Positions 53,904-62,520 of a stretch of 64,000 bases of DNA are shown piece after piece. The notes beneath the pieces were generated by a model. The model had not been told where the DNA came from. It searched no databases and was given only the letters and a program-made list of their open reading frames with translations. The stretch covers positions 4,144,011-4,208,010 of the forward strand of contig NZ_CP061718.1 in the NCBI RefSeq assembly GCF_014764365.1. Direction: 5' to 3'. The stretch's first letter is position 1, and every line of letters begins with the position of its first letter. The position numbers were made by a program, and so were the translations under genes. Source of the DNA: Roseococcus microcysteis. Its GTDB lineage: Bacteria > Pseudomonadota > Alphaproteobacteria > Acetobacterales > Acetobacteraceae.

Positions 53904-54638
53904 GTGCGCGGTCTGGACGGGAAGATGGCGGTGGTGACGGGGGGCGCGCGGGGGCTGGGGCTGGCCATCGCGCAGCGGCTCAAGGCCGGCGGCGCGCGGT
54001 TGGCACTTTGGGACCGGGACGTGGCCGCGGTGGCGACGGCGGCGAAGGCGCTCGGCGCCCATGCCGAGGCGGTGGACGTGACCGACGCGGCCGCCATCGA
54101 GGCGGCACTCGCCCGCTCCGAGGCGGCCCTTGGCCCCTGCGGCATCCTGGTCGCCAATGCCGGCATCACCGGCCCCAACCACCTCCTGGAGGATTATCCG
54201 GTGGATTCCTGGCGCCAGGTGATCGAGGTGGATCTCATCGGCGTCTATCTCTGCTGCCGCGCCGTGCTGCCGGGGATGCGGGCGCGCGATGCGGGGCGGA
54301 TCGTGAACATCGCCTCCATCGCCGGCAAGGATGGGAACCCCATGGCCAGCGCCTATTCGGCGGCGAAGGCCGGCGTCATCGGCCTCACCAAGTCGCTGGG
54401 CAAGGAGCTGGCCGGGACGGGCGTGCGGGTCAACTGCGTCACCCCCGCCGCGGTGGAGACGGAACTCTTCGCCCAGATGACGGCGGAGCAGATCGCCTGG
54501 ATGAAGTCCAAGATTCCCCTGGGCCGCTTCGGCCTGCCCGAGGAGGTGGCCGAGATGGTGGCCTTCTGCGCCTCGGACGCCGTGAGCTTCACCACGGGGG
54601 CGGTCTTCGACGTGTCGGGCGGCCGCGCCGTCTATTGA
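53904..54638 (+). CDS. Short-chain dehydrogenase/reductase
   Basis: A 244-residue classical SDR. MAVVTGGARGLGLAIAQRL binds the cofactor; ANAGITGPN, Ser in NIASIAGKDGN, and YSAAK follow as expected. The closing TTGAVFDVSGGRAVY fits a FabG-like or sugar/alcohol dehydrogenase subgroup. GTG start after GGGAGG. Substrate unknown. It converges with the lytic transglycosylase gene at a 6-base gap. Confidence 0.88.
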   Translation: MRGLDGKMAVVTGGARGLGLAIAQRLKAGGARLALWDRDVAAVATAAKALGAHAEAVDVTDAAAIEAALARSEAALGPCGILVANAGITGPNHLLEDYPVDSWRQVIEVDLIGVYLCCRAVLPGMRARDAGRIVNIASIAGKDGNPMASAYSAAKAGVIGLTKSLGKELAGTGVRVNCVTPAAVETELFAQMTAEQIAWMKSKIPLGRFGLPEEVAEMVAFCASDAVSFTTGAVFDVSGGRAVY

Positions 54639-54644
54639 GACGGT

Positions 54645-55454
54645 CTACTCCGCCGGGGGCCGATACCAGGGCAGCCGGCGCGCGGCGGCCGTGACCGGCA
54701 CGGGCGGCGGCGCGCTGGCCAAGGCCAGCGCCGGCGGGCCGCGCCCCGCGATGACCACCGGCCGCGCGCGATAGGCGTCGAGCCCCCGCCCGCCCCCCGG
54801 CGCGCCGGGAAGAATCTGCGCACGCTCATCCCCATTGGACAGCGCCGCCACCCTTGGCGTGCCGCGCGTGGCCAGCGCCCGGTCCTGCGCCAGGCGGGCC
54901 TGGGCCTCGGGCCAGGCGGCGGCGACACGGTTGCGGTAGGCCTCGGCCAAATGCGGCGTGTGGGAATGGTAGTGGCCCGCGGCCTGCAGCCAGTCCGGCG
55001 TGCGGGACTGGAGGTCCGTCAGGAAGCGCGCGGCGTAGCGGGCATTGGCCAGCGGGTCGAAGGCGGTGGCCAGGTCCGGGAAGGCCTGGGGGTGGAAATG
55101 CAAGTTCACCTGCATGCAGCCCACATCCACGATCCGCACCCCCCGGGCACGAAGCGCCTCCACCCCGGCAATGGCTGCCGCCCGGTCCGGGAAGAAATGG
55201 CCGCGCCCCTCGGCATTGATGGCCCAGGGCCAGGGGCCGAATTCGCCCGTGACAGGGTCCGCCCGGCCGGATTCCACCCGTCCGATGGCCTGGAGCAGGC
55301 CCGGGGGCAGGCTGGCCTCGCGCTCCGCCGTTGCGATGGCGGCACGGCAGAGTTGCGTGGGCGACAGGGGCTGGGCGCGGACCCCCTCGGAAGCCAGGGA
55401 CAGGCAGGCGGCGAAGGCCCAGGCGAGGCCGGAAAAAGCCAGGAAATTCCTCAT
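54645..55454 (-). CDS. Lytic transglycosylase (SLT domain)
   Basis: A 269-residue exported peptidoglycan lyase. The N-terminal signal is residues 1-27 (FLAFSGLAWAFAACLSLAS). The SLT domain has the catalytic Glu in LLQAIGRVESGRADP, then GPWPWAINAEGRGHFF, VGCMQVNLHFHPQAF and AAGHYHSHTPHLAEAYRNRV. The last 60 residues are Pro/Ala-rich and probably disordered. It could be part of the general cell wall machinery or act in flagellar rod penetration. The ATG at 55454 has no clear ribosome-binding site; TTG at 55472 is an alternative. Confidence 0.86.
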   Translation of the reverse strand: MRNFLAFSGLAWAFAACLSLASEGVRAQPLSPTQLCRAAIATAEREASLPPGLLQAIGRVESGRADPVTGEFGPWPWAINAEGRGHFFPDRAAAIAGVEALRARGVRIVDVGCMQVNLHFHPQAFPDLATAFDPLANARYAARFLTDLQSRTPDWLQAAGHYHSHTPHLAEAYRNRVAAAWPEAQARLAQDRALATRGTPRVAALSNGDERAQILPGAPGGGRGLDAYRARPVVIAGRGPPALALASAPPPVPVTAAARRLPWYRPPAE

Positions 55455-55533
55455 GCCGGAGGAGGACAGCAACCGCCATGCCAGCGGGTTCCGAGGCCAT
55501 CAAAAATTTCCATGTTGCAATGCAATAACTCGC

Positions 55534-55562
55534 TTGCATGCGAGCGATCACCCCGCTATATG
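55534..55562 (+). promoter_or_regulatory. Promoter of the small RNA
   Basis: TTGCAT and TATATG are separated by exactly 17 bases, the best sigma-70-type match in the window. The -35 box sits inside an inverted repeat (CTCGC...GCGAG, 55529-55544), and a second perfect one (TTGCA-A-TGCAA, 55515-55525) lies just upstream. Both are candidate operator sites. Confidence 0.7.
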
Positions 55563-55568
55563 AGGGGG

Positions 55569-55653
55569 GCGGCAGGAATTTCGGTTCCTGCCCGCTTTCT
55601 TGGACGTTTCCTCCCTTAACTTGGCGGTGCAGCAATGCACCGCCATTTTTTTT
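55569..55653 (+). ncRNA. Small regulatory RNA, AbcR-like
   Basis: About 85 nucleotides from the predicted start near 55569 to the T tract. The 5' hairpin has 8-bp arms GGCAGGAA and TTCCTGCC around a 6-base loop (55571-55592). A single-stranded pyrimidine-rich linker (55593-55622) contains TTCTTGGACGTTTCCTCCC, where CCTCCC is anti-Shine-Dalgarno. A terminator hairpin closes it. The linker resembles, from memory, the conserved part of AbcR (alpha-r15) RNAs, Hfq-dependent repressors of transporter mRNAs in rhizobia. It overlaps no gene. The exact start and the family are inferred. Confidence 0.72.
55623..55653 (+). terminator. Intrinsic terminator of the small RNA
   Basis: A 9-bp perfect stem (GGCGGTGCA and TGCACCGCC) with loop GCAA is followed by A and eight T. 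It is the only classical rho-independent terminator I see in this GC-rich window. Confidence 0.9.
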
Positions 55654-55681
55654 GGACGCCTGCCCAAGGCGCCGGGAAGCC

Positions 55682-56059
55682 TCAGCCCGGCCCGTCCACC
55701 AGCTTCGTCTCGAATTGCGCGGGCGAGGTGATCTCCACCAGCTCCAGGTCATCCGAATGCGCGATCTCGCGGTGGCGCACGCGGGGCGGCTGGTAGACGC
55801 TGGTGCCGGCGGTCAGCGTCACCTCGCCGATATCCTCGTATTCGAAGCGCACCCAGCCGCGCACGACCCAGACCATCTGGAAGTCCAGCTCATGCAGGTG
55901 CCATTTGGGCTCCGGATGCTCGCCCGGGATGGCGCGGATGACATGGGCGCCGAAGCGCCCCTCGGTGGCGCCGGCGATGCCGAGGTCGCCATATTCGAAG
56001 AAGGCGCGCAGGCCGCGGGTGAAGTCCCGCCCCTCCGCATGGGTGACGGTGGTTCGCAT
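55682..56059 (-). CDS. Cupin-domain protein
   Basis: A 125-residue single-cupin protein. The first cupin motif shows as WHLHELDFQMVWVVRGWVRFE with two candidate metal-binding His and a Glu. The second motif has PPRVRHREIAHS with a third His. It could be an enzyme or a binding protein; no further assignment is possible. It is on the same strand as the GST gene, 14 bases downstream of it. Confidence 0.82.
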   Translation of the reverse strand: MRTTVTHAEGRDFTRGLRAFFEYGDLGIAGATEGRFGAHVIRAIPGEHPEPKWHLHELDFQMVWVVRGWVRFEYEDIGEVTLTAGTSVYQPPRVRHREIAHSDDLELVEITSPAQFETKLVDGPG

Positions 56060-56073
56060 GCGCGCGCTCCCTT

Positions 56074-56700
56074 TCAGCTCATCGGCACGGCGATGTGGGT
56101 GGCATAGCCCGGGCGCTGCTTCAGCCGCGCATGCCAGGCCTCCAGGCGGGGCTGCGCCTTGCGCGTGATGGGCAGGTTCAGCCAGCGGTGCAGGTAGGGG
56201 CCGAGCGCGATATCAGCGAGGCTCGGCTCCGCCCCGCCCAGATAGGGGTCGTCGCCCAGCGCGTTCTCCACCATGTCCCAAAGCGCCTCGGCCTCGTTCC
56301 TGGCGGCGGCGGTGGCCACCATGTCGCGCTTCTCCTCGGGCGTGCGGACATAGGTGAAGAAGATCACGGTCATGGGCGCGTTGAGGTGGCCGAGCTGCCA
56401 GTCCATCCAGCGTTCCGTCCGCGCCCGGGCCCGGGCCTCGGTGGGGTGCATGGCATGGCCGGGCGCGCGGGTCGCCACCAGGTAGCGGCAGATGGTGTTG
56501 CTCTCCCACAGGGCGAAGCCGTCCGGCTCCTCCAGCGTGGGCACGCGGGCATTGGGGTTCATGGCCAGGTAGTCGGGGTCGCGCGTGCGGCCGAAGGCGC
56601 CGCCGGCATCCACCCGTTCATAGGGAATGCCCAGCTCCTCGCAGAGCCAGAGCAGTTTCATGACGTTGGATGAGCTCGTGCGGCCCCAGATACGCAGCAT
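56074..56700 (-). CDS. Glutathione S-transferase family protein
   Basis: A 208-residue protein with thioredoxin-like N domain and helical C domain. It starts LRIWGRTSSSNVMKLLWLCEEL with the catalytic Ser/Asn region. The glutathione contact NPNARVPTLEEPDGFALWES is standard, followed by NTICRYL. The C domain has PSLADIALGPYLHRWL. It conjugates or reduces small electrophiles with glutathione. The start at 56700 excludes an extended upstream frame. It diverges from dsbB. Confidence 0.9.
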   Translation of the reverse strand: MLRIWGRTSSSNVMKLLWLCEELGIPYERVDAGGAFGRTRDPDYLAMNPNARVPTLEEPDGFALWESNTICRYLVATRAPGHAMHPTEARARARTERWMDWQLGHLNAPMTVIFFTYVRTPEEKRDMVATAAARNEAEALWDMVENALGDDPYLGGAEPSLADIALGPYLHRWLNLPITRKAQPRLEAWHARLKQRPGYATHIAVPMS

Positions 56701-56785
56701 GGACAATGGCCTCCCCTTGATGCGGGAAGCGTAACGTGGCCGCCGGGCATTGCGGAAGGGCCGGACGCAGGGCACATGCCGCCAC

Positions 56786-57256
56786 ATGTCCGGTGCCCTT
56801 CTCGTCGCCCTGCTGGCCGCCGCCGCGCCGCTCTTCGCGCGCGGCAGCGAGACCTGGTTCGAACTCGTCCCCTGCGAGCTCTGCCTGTGGCAGCGCTGGC
56901 CCTATTGGGCGGCGGCCGCGCTGGCGGTGGCCGCGCATTTCGTCGCGCGGCGCAGGCTGCTCTGGGCGGCGGGCGCGGCCGCGCTGGTCTCGGCCGGCAT
57001 CGCGGGCTTCCATGTGGGGGTGGAGTTCGGCTGGTGGCCGTCGCCCCTGCCGGGTTGCGCGGCGCCCACGGCCGGCGGCGCCATGACGCTGGACCAGATG
57101 ATGGCGAGCCTCGCCGCCGCCCCCACCAAGCCCTGCGACGAGCCGGTGTGGCTGATTCCCGGCGTCCCCCTTTCCATGGCCGCCTTGAACCTGATCTATG
57201 GTCTTTCCCTGGCGGGGCTGGCCCTCGTCATCGCCGAGAGGAGCCGCCGCCGATGA
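56786..57256 (+). CDS. dsbB: Disulfide bond formation protein DsbB
   Basis: A 156-residue inner-membrane protein with four helices that re-oxidises DsbA using quinone. The first periplasmic redox pair is CELC in ELVPCELCLWQRWPYW. The second pair of cysteines is in PLPGCAAPTAGG and TKPCDEPVW. The start at 56786 places the first helix at the N terminus; the longer frame adds only a basic leader. It overlaps coq7 by four bases (ATGA). The ubiquinone link to Coq7 is logical. Confidence 0.9.
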   Translation: MSGALLVALLAAAAPLFARGSETWFELVPCELCLWQRWPYWAAAALAVAAHFVARRRLLWAAGAAALVSAGIAGFHVGVEFGWWPSPLPGCAAPTAGGAMTLDQMMASLAAAPTKPCDEPVWLIPGVPLSMAALNLIYGLSLAGLALVIAERSRRR

Positions 57257-57774
57257 GCACCACCCCCCGCCGCTACCTGGAGCAGGTCATCCGCGTGGAT
57301 CATGCGGGCGAATACGGCGCGAAGCGGATCTACCAGGGCCAGCTCGCCGTCCTGCGCGGCACCAGGCACGAGCCCACCATCCGCCACATGCAGGAGCAGG
57401 AGCAGGAGCATCTCGACACCTTCTCCCGCCTGATCGCGGAGCGGCGGGTGCGCCCCACCGCCCTGCTGCCCTTCTGGCATGTGGCCGGATTCGCGCTGGG
57501 CGCCGCCACGGCCGCCATGGGCGCGCGGGCCGCCATGGCCTGCACCGTCGCCGTCGAGGAGGCGATCGACGAGCATTACCAGGAGCAGGAGGCCAAGCTC
57601 GGCCCCGACGAGGCGAAGCTGCGCGAGGACATCGCCCGCTTCCGCGCGGAGGAGCTGGAGCACCGCGACATCGGCCTCGCCAATGAGGCGGAACTGACGC
57701 CCGGCTACCGCGTGCTTTCGGCCGCGATCAAGCTGGGCTGCAAGGTGGCGATCAAGGTGGCCGAACGGGTCTGA
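57253..57774 (+). CDS. coq7: 3-demethoxyubiquinol hydroxylase Coq7
   Basis: A 173-residue di-iron hydroxylase of ubiquinone synthesis. The four-helix metal site is visible as Glu in HAGEYGAKRIYQGQ, Glu and His in QEQEHLDTFSRL, Glu in VEEAIDEHY and Glu/His in RAEELEHRDIG. Membrane-associated helices lie around GFALGAATAAMGARAA. It overlaps dsbB, so disulfide formation and its quinone acceptor are encoded together. The length matches bacterial Coq7. Confidence 0.93.
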   Translation: MSTTPRRYLEQVIRVDHAGEYGAKRIYQGQLAVLRGTRHEPTIRHMQEQEQEHLDTFSRLIAERRVRPTALLPFWHVAGFALGAATAAMGARAAMACTVAVEEAIDEHYQEQEAKLGPDEAKLREDIARFRAEELEHRDIGLANEAELTPGYRVLSAAIKLGCKVAIKVAERV

Positions 57775-57802
57775 CACCTTTCGCAACAGGCCGCCACATC
57801 TC

Positions 57803-57818
57803 TGGCATGATCCTTGCC
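57803..57818 (+). promoter_or_regulatory. Candidate sigma-54 promoter upstream of lptC-lptA-lptB-rpoN
   Basis: TGGCATGATCCTTGCC matches the -24/-12 pattern: GG and GC are separated by ten bases, and TGGCA and TTGC are intact. It lies about 134 bases before lptC, leaving room for a leader. The downstream operon contains rpoN itself. No bound activator site was sought. Confidence 0.55.
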
Positions 57819-57951
57819 TTGACCCCGGCGCGGGCCGGCCCCCATACAAGGCCCGTGTCCAGCTTGCGTCCACACCCCGCCGCGCCCTGGCCCGCCCGCG
57901 CCCGCGTGGCGCTCGCGCGGGGCCGCGCGCCTGTCGGGAAAGGGGGGCGCC

Positions 57952-58665
57952 ATGGCCGACCCGGTGAATGCGAGCCGCCCCGTGCGCCAGGACTTCGCCG
58001 TGCTGCCCAGCGAGCGGGAGCGCGGCCTCATCCCCTCGCGCGCCCGCGTCGCCCCCAGCAAGCGCGCCCTGGCGCGGCGGCGCTGGACGGTGCGGCTGGC
58101 CAAGCTGAGCCTGCCGTTGCTGGCGGCTGGGCTGTTCTCACTGATCCTGTTCTGGCCGGACATTGACGGGCGCGACGCCCGCCTCTCCTTCCGCCGCGCC
58201 CCGGGGCCGGAGCCCGAGGCGCTGCAGATGGTCGCCCCCCGCTACCAGGGCGTGGACGAGGTGAGCCGCCCCTACACCGTCAGCGCCGCCGGCGGCCGGG
58301 TGGCGCGCGGCGAGGAGGGGCGTTCCGAGGGGCAGGAGATCGTGGTGCTGGACCAGCCCAAGGCCGACATCCTGCTGACCGATGGCGGCTGGGTCTATCT
58401 CGAAAGCCGGGACGGCCGCTACGATCGCGCCGGCAGCCTGCTGGACCTGGAGGGCGAGGTGACCGTCTTTCACGACAACGGGATGATGTTCCGCACCCAG
58501 CGCGCCGCCGTGCGCGTGACCGAGGGCGCGGCCAGCGGCCAGAGCCCCACCCGGGCCCAGGGCCCCTTCGGCACCATCCATTCGGAAGGCTTTGAAATGA
58601 CCGATCGCGGCGCCGTCGTCATCTTCACCGGACGCGCCCATGCGGTGCTGGAGGCGCGGGAATGA
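57952..58665 (+). CDS. lptC: LPS transport protein LptC
   Basis: A 237-residue bitopic inner-membrane protein of the lipopolysaccharide bridge. Residues 1-45 are cytoplasmic and basic; one helix at about 50-66 (LAKLSLPLLAAGLFSLILF) is followed by the beta-jellyroll. ARYQGVDEVSRPYTVSA and the later VTVFHDNGMMFRT match LptC. It overlaps lptA by four bases, starting the lptC-lptA-lptB run. The cytoplasmic N-terminal part is longer than in E. coli. Confidence 0.88.
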   Translation: MADPVNASRPVRQDFAVLPSERERGLIPSRARVAPSKRALARRRWTVRLAKLSLPLLAAGLFSLILFWPDIDGRDARLSFRRAPGPEPEALQMVAPRYQGVDEVSRPYTVSAAGGRVARGEEGRSEGQEIVVLDQPKADILLTDGGWVYLESRDGRYDRAGSLLDLEGEVTVFHDNGMMFRTQRAAVRVTEGAASGQSPTRAQGPFGTIHSEGFEMTDRGAVVIFTGRAHAVLEARE

Positions 58666-59588
58666 TCCGCACCCTCGCCCTTCTCGCGCCGCTGCTTCTC
58701 GGCGGCGCCGCCCTGGCCCAGACCATAGACCTCAGCCAGGGCGGGCCCGTGGACATCACGGCCAATGACGGCATCGAGTGGCGCCAGGCCGAGCAGGTGG
58801 TGGTGGCGCGCGGCGGCGCCCGGGCCGAGCGCGCGGGCACCGCGGTGGACGCCGCCCGGCTGCTGGCGCGCTACCGCCCGCAGCCGGGCGCGACCCCGAC
58901 CCCCGCCAATGGCCCGCGCAGCGAGGCGCTGGGCGGCAGCAACGAGATCTGGCGGCTGGAGGCGGAGGGCAATGTCCGCATCTCCACCGCGACCGATGTC
59001 GCGACCGGTGACCGCGCGGTCTATGACATGGACCAGTCGGTGCTGGTGCTCTCCGGCCGCAACATCAGCCTGACCACGCCGCAGCAGGCGATCACCGCGC
59101 GCGACAGCCTGGAATACTGGACGCAGCGCCGCATGGCCGTGGCCCGCGGCAACGCGCTGGTGGTGACCGAGGACGGGCGGCGCATCACCGCCGATGTGCT
59201 GGTGGCCTATCTGCTGGAGGACGCCAACAACCCGCAGGCCGCCGCCGCCCGCGCGGCGCCGCGCCCGGGCACCCAGGGCGCCGCCTCGCCCCCGCCGGGC
59301 CAGGGGCGGCTCGACCGCGTGGAGCTGTTCGGCAATGTGGAAATCCGCAGCGCCGAGGAGGTGGTGCGAGGCGACCGTGGCGTCTATTCCGCCGAGACGG
59401 GCCAGGCGCGGCTGCTGGGCAATGTCCGCATCACGCGCGGCCAGAACCAGATCAACGGGCAGGAGGCGCTGGTGAACCTCAACACCGGCGTGTCGCGCCT
59501 GGTGGGCCAGGGCGGCCAGCGCGTGCAGGGCGTGGTGGCGCCCGGCGCGCGGGAATCCACCCTGCCCGGACAGGGCACGCGGCCGTGA
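58662..59588 (+). CDS. lptA: LPS transport periplasmic protein LptA
   Basis: A 308-residue exported protein with a signal peptide ([16 protein letters not shown]) and the OstA fold that forms the periplasmic bridge. Repeated beta motifs such as [24 protein letters not shown] and [26 protein letters not shown] fit. It is longer than the 185-residue E. coli LptA, mainly because of extra beta segments. The stop overlaps the lptB GTG start. Confidence 0.88.
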   Translation: MIRTLALLAPLLLGGAALAQTIDLSQGGPVDITANDGIEWRQAEQVVVARGGARAERAGTAVDAARLLARYRPQPGATPTPANGPRSEALGGSNEIWRLEAEGNVRISTATDVATGDRAVYDMDQSVLVLSGRNISLTTPQQAITARDSLEYWTQRRMAVARGNALVVTEDGRRITADVLVAYLLEDANNPQAAAARAAPRPGTQGAASPPPGQGRLDRVELFGNVEIRSAEEVVRGDRGVYSAETGQARLLGNVRITRGQNQINGQEALVNLNTGVSRLVGQGGQRVQGVVAPGARESTLPGQGTRP

Positions 59589-60964
59589 GCGGGGGGAAGG
59601 AGAACCCACCGGAAGGTCGGGCGCCCGCCGCCGCGCCGAATGCAACCCCCGCCTTCACCACCCCGGGTCGGGGCACGACCCTGGCGGGGCTGCTGGTGGC
59701 CGTCGCCACGCCGCCGGAGGTGAGCGTGGGGCAGGGGGGCGCGGCGCCCGCGGCCACACCCTCCGGGCCGCCCGCGGCCCCACCCTCCGGGCCGCCCGCG
59801 GCCACACCCTCGGCTTCGGCTCCGCCCGCCCTTGCGAAGCCGGTGGCGCCCCCCCCGGCGGAGGCCGCCGCATCCACGCCCCCGCCGCCCAAGGCGGAGG
59901 CGACGGGCGCGGCGAGGCCTGCGCCACCCGGGCCCAACCCCGCGACCCCGCCGCCAGCCGCCGAGGCCACGCCGCCCAAGCCCGCACCGGTTCCGCCGGC
60001 CGGACCCGCCGCGACCCCGTCCCCGGCCGCCGGCAACCTGCCGCCCAAGCCAGCGCCGGCTTCGGCCGCTGCGCCGGCCGCGACCTTGCCGCCAGCCGCC
60101 GAGGCCACGCCGCCCAAGCCCGTGCCGGCCCCCGCCACGCGGATGCGCCCCGCCGAATCCCCGCCGCCGGCCGCCCCCGCCGTCATCCGCAACGCGCCCG
60201 CGCCGCGCCCCGCCACGCCGGCGCTGACCGCCGTCGAGGGCTCGGGCGGGCTGGTCGCGACGGGGCTCGGCAAGCGCTACAAGAAGCGGCCGGTGGTGCG
60301 GCAGGTCTCGCTGCACCTCAAGCGCGGCGAGGCGGTGGGGCTGCTCGGCCCCAATGGCGCCGGCAAGACCACCACCTTCTACATGATCACGGGCCTGGTC
60401 CGCCCCGACGAGGGCAGCGTCACCATGGACGGGGCCGACGTCACCCATTTGCCCATGTATCGCCGCGCGCGGCTCGGCCTCGGCTACCTGCCGCAGGAGG
60501 CCTCGATCTTCCGGGGCCTCTCGGTCGAGGACAATATCCGCGCCGCCTTGGAAGTGGTGGAGCCCAAGCGCGACCGGCGCGAGCAGATGCTGGACAGCCT
60601 GCTCAACGAATTCGGCATCGCGCATCTGCGCCGCGCGCCCTCGCTCGCGCTTTCGGGCGGGGAGCGGCGGCGCTGCGAGATCGCCCGCGCGCTGGCCACC
60701 CACCCCGCCTATATCCTGCTGGACGAACCCTTGGCGGGCATCGATCCCATCGCCGTCGGCGAAATCCGCGACCTGGTGAAGCACCTGAAGAATCGCGGCA
60801 TCGGCGTGCTCATCACCGACCACAATGTGCGCGAGACGCTGGAGATCATTGACCGCGCCTACATCATGCATGACGGCCAGGTGCTGATGGAGGGCCGCCC
60901 GCAGGAGATCGTCGCCCATGAAGGCGTGCGGCGCGTCTATCTGGGCGAAAAATTCAGCCTTTGA
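59585..60964 (+). CDS. lptB: LPS export ATPase LptB with Pro/Ala-rich N-terminal extension
   Basis: A 459-residue frame. Residues from about 219 form a complete LptB: Walker [13 protein letters not shown] loop [10 protein letters not shown], signature [15 protein letters not shown], Walker [13 protein letters not shown] and H loop TDHNV. It powers LPS extraction with LptFG. Residues 1-215 are low-complexity Pro/Ala with repeated units, and LptB is normally about 240 residues. GTG at 59585 overlaps the lptA stop, favouring use of the long form; an in-frame ATG at 60143 would give a 273-residue product. Confidence 0.85.
   Translation: MSGGKENPPEGRAPAAAPNATPAFTTPGRGTTLAGLLVAVATPPEVSVGQGGAAPAATPSGPPAAPPSGPPAATPSASAPPALAKPVAPPPAEAAASTPPPPKAEATGAARPAPPGPNPATPPPAAEATPPKPAPVPPAGPAATPSPAAGNLPPKPAPASAAAPAATLPPAAEATPPKPVPAPATRMRPAESPPPAAPAVIRNAPAPRPATPALTAVEGSGGLVATGLGKRYKKRPVVRQVSLHLKRGEAVGLLGPNGAGKTTTFYMITGLVRPDEGSVTMDGADVTHLPMYRRARLGLGYLPQEASIFRGLSVEDNIRAALEVVEPKRDRREQMLDSLLNEFGIAHLRRAPSLALSGGERRRCEIARALATHPAYILLDEPLAGIDPIAVGEIRDLVKHLKNRGIGVLITDHNVRETLEIIDRAYIMHDGQVLMEGRPQEIVAHEGVRRVYLGEKFSL
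59746..59813 (+). repeat. 24-bp tandem repeat in the lptB extension
   Basis: Three near-identical 24-bp units, each encoding eight residues (pattern PAATPSGP), the last incomplete. A separate 35-bp direct repeat occurs at 59950-59984 and 60088-60122 in the same extension. Such repeats can change length by slippage. Confidence 0.7.
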
Positions 60965-61004
60965 GGGGGCCGGTGCCACCTGCCCCCACCGCTGACGCCG
61001 TCTG

Positions 61005-62468
61005 ATGGCGTCCATGCTCGGCCCCCGCCTCGATCTGCGGCAGTCGCAATCGCTGGTGATGACGCCGCAGTTGCGGCAGGCGATCAAGCTGCTGCAATCC
61101 TCCAACATGGAGGTGATGGCCTTCGTCGAGGAGGAGCTGGAGCGCAACCCGCTGCTGGAACGCGACGAGGCCCGCAGCGTGGCCGTGGCCGCCGAGGCCC
61201 CGCCGCCCGACGCCGCCGCGGCCGCCAGCGCCGACACCTTCCCCGAACCCGCGCTGGATGCCGACTACTCCAACGTGGTGGATGCGGGCGAGGCGCATAC
61301 GCCCGATTTCGGGCCGGTGGGTGCGGGCGGCCGCGCCGATTTCAGCGATGACCTCTCGGGCATCGAAGAGATGGCCGGCGCCGGCCCCTCGCTTCGTGAG
61401 CGGCTGGCCGAACAGCTCCGCCTCAACCTGCCCGAGGGGCAGGAGCGGCTGATCGGCGCGGCCCTGCTGGCGATGGTGGAGCCCAGCGGCCGCCTGACTC
61501 TGGACGCCGACGCCATGGCCGCCCGCCTGGGCTGCGAGGTGGCGGTGGTCGAGCGCGTGCGCCGCGCCATGCAGCGCTTCGAACCCGTGGGCATGTTCTG
61601 CCGCGACCTGCGCGAATGCCTCCAGGTGCAGCTGGAGGAACAGGGCCGCTACGACCCCTACATGGCCCGTCTGCTGGACCACCTGCCCCTGCTGGCCCGG
61701 CGCGACATGCGCGGCCTGATGGAGGCCTGCGGCGTGGATTCCGAGGATCTGGCCGAGATGGTGGCCGAGCTGAAACGGCTAGACCCCAAGCCGGGTGCCG
61801 GCGCCGATGACGCGCCCTTGCAGACCATCCAGCCCGATGTGCTGATGCGCCCCTCGCCCGAGGGCGGCTGGGTGCTGGACCTCAACCCCGAGACCCTGCC
61901 GCGCGTGCTGGTCAACCGCGGCTTCGCGGCCCGCGCCACGGTCCATCTGCGCGACCGCGACCAGAGGACCTTCCTGGCCGAGCAGCTCCAATCCGCCAAC
62001 TGGCTGGTGAAGAGCCTGGAGCAGCGCGCCAACACCATCCTGAAAGTGGCGAGCGAGATCGTCCGCCGGCAGGACGCCTTCTTCCGTTATGGCGTGGAGC
62101 ATCTGCGCCCGCTGATCCTGCGCGACGTGGCGGAGGCGGTGGAGATGCACGAGAGCACCGTCAGCCGCGTCACCGCCAACAAGTATCTCGCCACACCGCG
62201 CGGCACGCTGGAGCTGAAATACTTCTTCACCACCGCCATTGCCGGCACGGCAGGCGGCGAGAGCGTGAGCGCGGAGGCGGTGCGTCATCGCATCCGCGGA
62301 ATGATCAACGCGGAGCCGCCCTGCGCCATTCTTTCGGATGATGCAATCGTGTTGCGTCTACGTGAAGAAGGCGTGGACATCGCGCGTCGAACCGTGGCCA
62401 AATACCGGGAAGCGATGCGCATCCCCTCATCGGTGCAGCGCAAGCGCGAAAAGGCCGTCACGGCCTGA
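61005..62468 (+). CDS. rpoN: RNA polymerase sigma-54 factor
   Basis: A 487-residue sigma-54. Region I starts QSQSLVMTPQLRQAIKLLQSS, which is the activator-interacting segment. Core-binding and HTH regions follow. The RpoN box is ARRTVAKYREAMRIPSS near the end. It directs transcription from -24/-12 promoters with enhancer-binding activators. It is downstream of lptB with a 40-base gap and upstream of hpf, the usual alphaproteobacterial order. ATG at 61005; ATG at 61014 is an alternative. Confidence 0.96.
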   Translation: MASMLGPRLDLRQSQSLVMTPQLRQAIKLLQSSNMEVMAFVEEELERNPLLERDEARSVAVAAEAPPPDAAAAASADTFPEPALDADYSNVVDAGEAHTPDFGPVGAGGRADFSDDLSGIEEMAGAGPSLRERLAEQLRLNLPEGQERLIGAALLAMVEPSGRLTLDADAMAARLGCEVAVVERVRRAMQRFEPVGMFCRDLRECLQVQLEEQGRYDPYMARLLDHLPLLARRDMRGLMEACGVDSEDLAEMVAELKRLDPKPGAGADDAPLQTIQPDVLMRPSPEGGWVLDLNPETLPRVLVNRGFAARATVHLRDRDQRTFLAEQLQSANWLVKSLEQRANTILKVASEIVRRQDAFFRYGVEHLRPLILRDVAEAVEMHESTVSRVTANKYLATPRGTLELKYFFTTAIAGTAGGESVSAEAVRHRIRGMINAEPPCAILSDDAIVLRLREEGVDIARRTVAKYREAMRIPSSVQRKREKAVTA

Positions 62469-62520
62469 AGGGCGATCTCCCTGCTGGCCGGATGACGGCT
62501 GGACAGAGGAAAGGTAGCCC

